Shown: piece after piece, positions 60,125 to 64,000 of the stretch
Layout of the letters: each line of letters begins with the position of its first letter
How positions within the stretch are numbered: the stretch's first letter is position 1
Source of the DNA: SHXR01 sp046160305
GTDB lineage: Bacteria > Pseudomonadota > Gammaproteobacteria > Burkholderiales > SG8-39
Assembly: GCA_046160305.1 (NCBI GenBank)
Contig: JBJXGX010000272.1
Location: 47,779 to 111,778, forward strand
Direction: 5' to 3'
Length of the DNA: 64,000 nt
The notes under the pieces: generated by a model
Seen by the model: only the letters and a program-made list of their open reading frames with translations
What the model was told of the DNA's origin: nothing
Database searches by the model: none
Made by a program: the position numbers and the translations under genes

Positions 60125-60607
60125 ATGCCAACTAAACCAATTCCCGTTGCCGTCCTGGCAGCGAAAATTCCAGCTCGCTCCAAACCCTCCGTCTATCCCG
60201 AGCCGTTCGCCGCGCGCATGGCCGGTCGAGAGAAACGCCCGCTGGGCGACCACTTCGGTCTCACGAACTTCGGTGTAAATCTAACGCGCTTAGCGCCGAA
60301 CGCAACGTCGGCCCTTCGCCATGCGCACACCAAGCAAGACGAGTTCATCTACGTCGTGCAGGGGCACCCGACGCTGCACACGGACGAAGGCCAAACGCTG
60401 CTCTCACCAGGCATGTGCGCGGGCTTCAAGGCCGGCACGGGAAACGGACACCGCCTGATCAACGAAACGAACGAGGATGTCGTGTATCTCGAAATCGGCG
60501 ATCGAACGCCGGGTGACGAGGGCAGCTATCCCGATGACGATCTCAAGGCCTTGCTGGTGGAGGGCAAGTGGCACTTCGCCCACAAGGACGGCACACCGTA
60601 TGTTTAA
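60125..60607 (+). CDS. Single-domain cupin protein
   Basis: From ATG 60125 the protein is 160 residues. The cupin motifs are L-R-H-A-H-T-K-Q-D-E-F-I-Y-V-V-Q-G (about 59-75; two His and a Glu for the metal) and P-G-M-C-A-G-F-K-A-G-T-G-N-G-H-R-L-I-N (about 97-115). A conserved end H-F-A-H-K-D-G-T-P-Y is present. The frame is open far upstream, but that part reads through the PhzF remnant. Likely a small-molecule binding or isomerase-type cupin; substrate unknown. Confidence 0.85.
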   Translation: MPTKPIPVAVLAAKIPARSKPSVYPEPFAARMAGREKRPLGDHFGLTNFGVNLTRLAPNATSALRHAHTKQDEFIYVVQGHPTLHTDEGQTLLSPGMCAGFKAGTGNGHRLINETNEDVVYLEIGDRTPGDEGSYPDDDLKALLVEGKWHFAHKDGTPYV

Positions 60608-60848
60608 GAGTTCCGCTAGCTCGATGTAGGTCGCGCTCCGCCGCCGACCTTCTTCGCTCGCCAAGCCCGTGCGTTGCCGTGCTACGCGCCATGAAACGTC
60701 GACATTTGGTCTGCCAAAACGATACCGCGCTTGCGTACATCGTCTTGTCATTTTCGGCTGCGAGGATCCGGCCCGCCGCGTGCAATGCCACACGAGGCGG
60801 CCATTGAGAATCCCGTTCGCAGTTTCAGAACAGACAAGGAGCACCGCC

Positions 60849-61968
60849 ATGTTGACCAGACACACCGCTGCGGTCGCCGCAGCGTTCACTTTACTTGCGC
60901 TACCGGTCGCCGCGGAAACGATCCGCGGACCGAGCAGTTCAGCCACCCCGTATTAGGTCAACATTCACGCACGTGTCGATATTATTTCGCTGCTGACAGT
61001 GGGCGATTCGGTCAATGACAAACCCAACTCGAAGGACCCATACCGCTTGGTCGGCATCCCCGATGGTCTGGGGGCATACGGCGACAATGATGGCACGCTC
61101 GCCATTATCATGAATCACGAACTTGGCAATACCGCAGGCATCGTACGGCAACATGGCGCGCGTGGCGCCTTCGTATCGCAATGGATCATCCGCAAGAGCG
61201 ATCTTGCGGTATTGCATGGCGGAGATCTCATCAAGCAACAAGTCACCTGGGATCGCGCCACACAATCGTTCGTTACCGGTCCTTCGGCAATCGCGCGACT
61301 GTGCTCGGCCGACTTGCCCGCGCCTACCGCGTTCTACAACAGGAAGACCGGTAAGGGCTATACCGGGCGGATCTTCATGAATGGCGGAGAATCCGGCAAT
61401 GAAGGGCGTGCCTTCGCGCACGTCGTGACCGGTCCGGGTGCCGGCATCAGTTACGAATTGCCATCGCTCGGGCGTCTCTCCTATGAAAATGCGGTGGCGA
61501 GTCCCTACGAGCAGGACAAGACGATCGTGATTTCGACCGATGATTCGACGCTTGGCCGGGTCTACGTCTAAATCGGCGAGAAGCAGGCAAGCGGATCCGA
61601 GATTGAGAAAGCCGGCCTGCACGGTGGTTCGCTCTATGGCATCAGGGTGACCGGATTTGCGCTGGAAGACGTTGCTTCGGCTGCGACCCGCACGTTTTGG
61701 CGAACGCGAAGGCGGGACTGTCACGCCGCCAACCGCACCATTCACCGTTGATGAAGAATCATCGGGCATCATCGAAGTGACTTCACTGCTCCGTAAAGAT
61801 GATGAGGACGGCGCAGACGACGATGATCATGGTGAGCGCAACCGGTGGATGAAAAAGGGCTACCGCTACTATCTTGGCGCGGTGCAGGCACACTACCCGA
61901 ACAGCGATCCGGAACTGGTCGAAGGCGGTCAGTTGTTCCTCATGGGCGTACCGAATCAACGCCGCTGA
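60849..61968 (+). pseudogene. PhoX/DUF839-type phosphatase with two in-frame stops and a frameshift
   Basis: ATG 60849 with AAGGAG upstream begins a signal peptide (L-A-L-P-V-A-A-E). Then G-P-S-S-S-A-T-P-Y is followed by TAG (60954-60956) and by L-L-T-V-G-D-S-V-N in the same frame. P-D-G-L-G-A-Y, N-H-E-L-G, F-M-N-G-G-E-S-G-N-E-G-R-A-F and E-Q-D-K-T follow until TAA at 61569-61571. I-E-K-A-G-L-H-G-G-S-L-Y-G continues in frame, and near 61675 the frame changes to P-G-Y-R-Y-Y-L-type sequence (K-K-G-Y-R-Y-Y-L-G-A-V-Q-A-H-Y-P). Roughly 150 C-terminal codons are also missing. Confidence 0.8.
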
Positions 61969-62241
61969 TTCGCATCGTGCGCAGCAAGGGCGGCCCTGGT
62001 GGCCGCCCTGTCGCCACCGTACAACCGGGTCATGGCTGAAAATATTCTTGTACGCGGATGCACTGGTTGTGCCGTACTTCCGCAAGTACACGCGTTCCTG
62101 TCGCAGCCGATCGAGCGACGTGGTGAGTTTCTCTGCGCCACGCGCGCGTCGAACCGCCGCGCGGTGCGCAACGGGCGCGCCGGCATTGCGCTCGGCGGGA
62201 TTGTCGAGCAGCGGCATCGTGCTGAAACAGCGCCGTTCATT

Positions 62242-63495
62242 TCAACCGGTTGCCAACCACATCAACGCGCCAGCGCCCAGCACCTCGGCAGGCAGACCCC
62301 AGCTCTCCCACTTCGAGACGGTGTCGCCGGCGATGACCTCCACAGGCACGGTGGTGCCTTGCAGGACCTTGACGGTCACGGAATCCTCGAACATGCGCGT
62401 GATCGAGTTCTTGCGCGCCGTGCCCATGACGATGTGGTGCACGCCAAGCTGACTCGCTCCGCGGCAGATCTCCGCGGCACGCTTGCCCAACGCCCAGTGC
62501 ACATGGTGTGGCACGCCGGCCGCGTCGAGCACCGTGCGCGCACCGACCAGGGCTTTGTCGGCCTGGCCGGCGTGCCACGCGTCGCGGTCGTGCCGACTCA
62601 CGAAACGCGCGACATGACTCGAGAGTCGCGGCTGCACATTGAGCAGATGCAGTTCGAGTTCGTGATGACGCTGGTACTCGACGATCGCGTGCCGCAGGGC
62701 GCGCAGCGAGTTCTCCGAGCCATCAATGGGGATGAGGACTTTCAGCGTGGTTTGCGCGCCGCTGCTCGCGGTTGCGCTGGCGACCACGGATTCTCGAGTG
62801 CTCACGCCGTGTGGCAGCCGCCCTGCGATCTCGGCCATGCGCGCTCGAATGCGCGATTCGAAACCCCGGTGATGCTTCACGAAACCGGCCCACAGCACGA
62901 GCGGTATCGACAGATAGAGCAGCGCCTTCGTTGTGGGCGCGGCCGCGAACCAGGATGCGAGCAGCGGTTCGCTGCTCATCATCTTCGCCCCGGTCCAGAC
63001 GAGCACGGCGGCGCCGAGATAGACGACGCTCGGGTGGCGCTCGATCACCTTCAGCACGAAGGCGCTGCCCCACACGACGATCGGCACGCTGATCAGCAGG
63101 CCCAGCACGACGAGCAGGTAGCTGCCGTACGCCGCGCCGGCCACGGCGAGCACGTTGTCCACGCCCATCACGGCGTCGGCGATGACGATGGTGCGCATCG
63201 CGCCCCAGAAGGTGGTCGCCACGGGGTGCGCGGCGTCGCCTTCGCCTTCTTCGGGCAGCAGCAGCGCGCCGCCGACGAGCAGCAGGCCGGGGATTTGCAG
63301 CAGCCAGACGACGATCAACGTCATCACGCCGCGCACCGCGATCGCGCCCACCGCACCCCAGATGATGGCGCGCTTTTGCAAGTGCGGCGGCAGGCCGCGT
63401 GCCGCAAGCGCGATGACGATCGCGTTATCGCCGGCGAGCATCAGGTCGATGATGATGATGGCCAGCAGGGCCGAGAGGAAGGTGGAAAGGTCCAT
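62242..63495 (-). CDS. TerC-family (YjbE type) membrane protein fused to a universal stress domain
   Basis: 417 residues. Residues 1-215 are a YjbE-type TerC protein: I-I-I-I-D-L-M-L-A-G-D-N-A-I-V-I-A near 13-29 and V-I-A-D-A-V-M-G-V-D-N-V-L-A-V near 107-121. After a linker, residues 250-390 form a UspA domain (L-K-V-L-I-P-I-D-G-S-E-N-S-L-R-A-L, and I-V-M-G-T-A-R-K-N-S with the nucleotide loop). A last helix, V-L-G-A-G-A-L-M-W-L, ends it. TerC proteins of this type export manganese or load metal on exported proteins; the Usp part could sense ATP. Confidence 0.9.
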   Translation of the reverse strand: MDLSTFLSALLAIIIIDLMLAGDNAIVIALAARGLPPHLQKRAIIWGAVGAIAVRGVMTLIVVWLLQIPGLLLVGGALLLPEEGEGDAAHPVATTFWGAMRTIVIADAVMGVDNVLAVAGAAYGSYLLVVLGLLISVPIVVWGSAFVLKVIERHPSVVYLGAAVLVWTGAKMMSSEPLLASWFAAAPTTKALLYLSIPLVLWAGFVKHHRGFESRIRARMAEIAGRLPHGVSTRESVVASATASSGAQTTLKVLIPIDGSENSLRALRHAIVEYQRHHELELHLLNVQPRLSSHVARFVSRHDRDAWHAGQADKALVGARTVLDAAGVPHHVHWALGKRAAEICRGASQLGVHHIVMGTARKNSITRMFEDSVTVKVLQGTTVPVEVIAGDTVSKWESWGLPAEVLGAGALMWLATG

Positions 63496-63559
63496 CTACG
63501 TTCAGCCCTGTTCTATGCGGGTTGGAGGCGAGGCGACGATCTGACGGTAGGCCGGCCGC

Positions 63560-63677
63560 GGCCGCGGACCAAGCATGCCCGAGCGAAGCCTGAGTTCCGA
63601 AAAAGCGAAACGCGGACTCGGCGCAGGACGGCGTGCGCATCGGCGCCGGGGTCGCGGGATTCGAACAGCACCCGCAT
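63560..63677 (-). pseudogene. Possible remnant of a ribosome hibernation-factor-like gene
   Basis: Upstream of the TerC-Usp gene a minus-strand frame begins M-R-V-L-F-E-S-R-D-P-G-A and continues R-R-V-R-V-S-L-F-R-N before losing resemblance. The first ten residues match short HPF/RaiA-like proteins that start M-R-V-L-F-E-S-R-D-P and have R-R-V-R-F-A-L-R-R next. The rest of the domain is missing. This is a weak call, based on about 25 residues. Confidence 0.28.
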
Positions 63678-63778
63678 CGAAAGCGCCCATCGGGTTGACA
63701 ACGTGGCCGCAGATTAGACGCCGGTCGCGCATTGAAAAAGCAGACAATGGAGAATTCCGACTTCCGTGAAATCTGATC

Positions 63779-64000
63779 ATGAGCCAGAGCTTCAGCTATC
63801 GGCATCTGTACTATTTCTGGGTCATTGAGGCCGGCGGGGTGGCGCGTGGCGCCGAGCGCCTTGGCATGGCGGGGCAAACGGTGAGCACGCAAGTGAAAGA
63901 GCTGGAGCGTTCGCTCGGCTACGCGTTGCTCAAGCCGGCAGGGCGCGGTCTGGCGCTCACCGAGGCCGGCATCGCCGCGATGCGTCACGCGGAGCAGATC
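63779..64000 (+). CDS. nhaR: NhaR-type LysR regulator, 5' part, cut by window edge
   Basis: ATG 63779 begins M-S-Q-S-F-S-Y-R-H-L-Y-Y-F-W-V-I-E-A-G-G-V, followed by G-M-A-G-Q-T-V-S-T-Q-V-K-E-L-E in the recognition helix and G-R-G-L-A-L-T-E-A-G. The 74 visible residues cover the DNA-binding domain. Relative to the truncated copy at 2421 it shares the H-L-Y-Y-F-W-V block but differs elsewhere, so it is not a recent duplicate. It is divergent from the TerC-Usp gene. Confidence 0.88.
   Translation, partial: MSQSFSYRHLYYFWVIEAGGVARGAERLGMAGQTVSTQVKELERSLGYALLKPAGRGLALTEAGIAAMRHAEQI

Noticed and set aside
61999..63717. A 572-codon open frame opposite the TerC-Usp gene
   Set aside because: It is rich in Arg, His and Gln with no hydrophobic core or motif; the opposite strand encodes a convincing two-domain protein.
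63496..63778. A yybP-ykoY manganese riboswitch before the TerC-Usp gene
   Set aside because: TerC genes often have one, but the conserved internal-loop sequences are not seen in this leader.

Overview
This 64-kb window is a GC-rich proteobacterial chromosome segment. The gene set (cyanide-insensitive quinol oxidase cioAB, RpoE-type sigma factors, KefF/KefC, FolE2, NhaR- and GcvA-type LysR regulators, Blc lipocalin, HiPIP) fits a betaproteobacterium best, but that is an inference from gene content and not a phylogenetic result. I see no tRNA, rRNA, insertion sequence, prophage or CRISPR array.

Layout. 1-9.3 kb is a decaying stretch: remnants of TerC, a VOC protein, a BNR-repeat protein, NhaR, an Alx/TerC protein and a TerB/DUF697 protein lie between intact genes (VOC protein, membrane protein, htpX, PAP2 phosphatase, dgkA, TerB-like). 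9.3-16.3 kb carries a metal-type two-component system with a CusF-like protein, a pirin, KefF/KefC and a heme-binding beta-barrel protein. 16.3-21.7 kb holds an isoquinoline 1-oxidoreductase-type molybdenum hydroxylase with its own diheme cytochrome and a divergent LysR regulator, then a trypsin-like PDZ protease. 21.7-27 kb has an HxlR regulator with two clear operators facing a membrane protein, an MFS pseudogene, fumC and a second pirin. 27-31 kb holds a fasciclin protein, an ECF sigma factor with a short RseA-like partner, a protein weakly resembling Cas6f/Csy4, a methyltransferase remnant and a HiPIP. 31-37.7 kb holds cioAB, a DCC oxidoreductase, sdhBA without sdhCD, and a broken FAD oxidoreductase.

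37.9-55.4 kb is the most interesting part and looks like one light-response region. A B12-dependent MerR photoreceptor (CarH/LitR class) at 45.8 kb heads an eleven-gene, tightly packed operon: cyclopropane synthase-like methyltransferase, DUF2878, DUF1295, DUF6134, lipocalin, delta-9-type desaturase, FAD oxidoreductase, DUF1365, a second cyclopropane synthase, and a MipA/OmpV outer-membrane protein. Divergent from it are two secreted proteins. Next to these are a DNA photolyase, and a second ECF sigma factor coupled to a lipoprotein and followed by folE2 and a lipoprotein hydrolase. Both promoters in the carH intergenic region overlap TGTACA-type direct repeats at 11-bp spacing, the architecture known for CarH operators. 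The likely logic: light converts the B12 photoreceptor, repression is lifted, and membrane lipids, outer membrane and DNA repair are adjusted together.

55.4-64 kb returns to ordinary genes (BamE-like lipoprotein, zinc-free alcohol dehydrogenase, LysR, MFS transporter, cupin, a TerC-USP fusion, start of an NhaR gene) mixed with pseudogenes (PhzF, PhoX). About a dozen pseudogenes in 64 kb, many with internal deletions and not only single-base shifts, suggest real genome decay.
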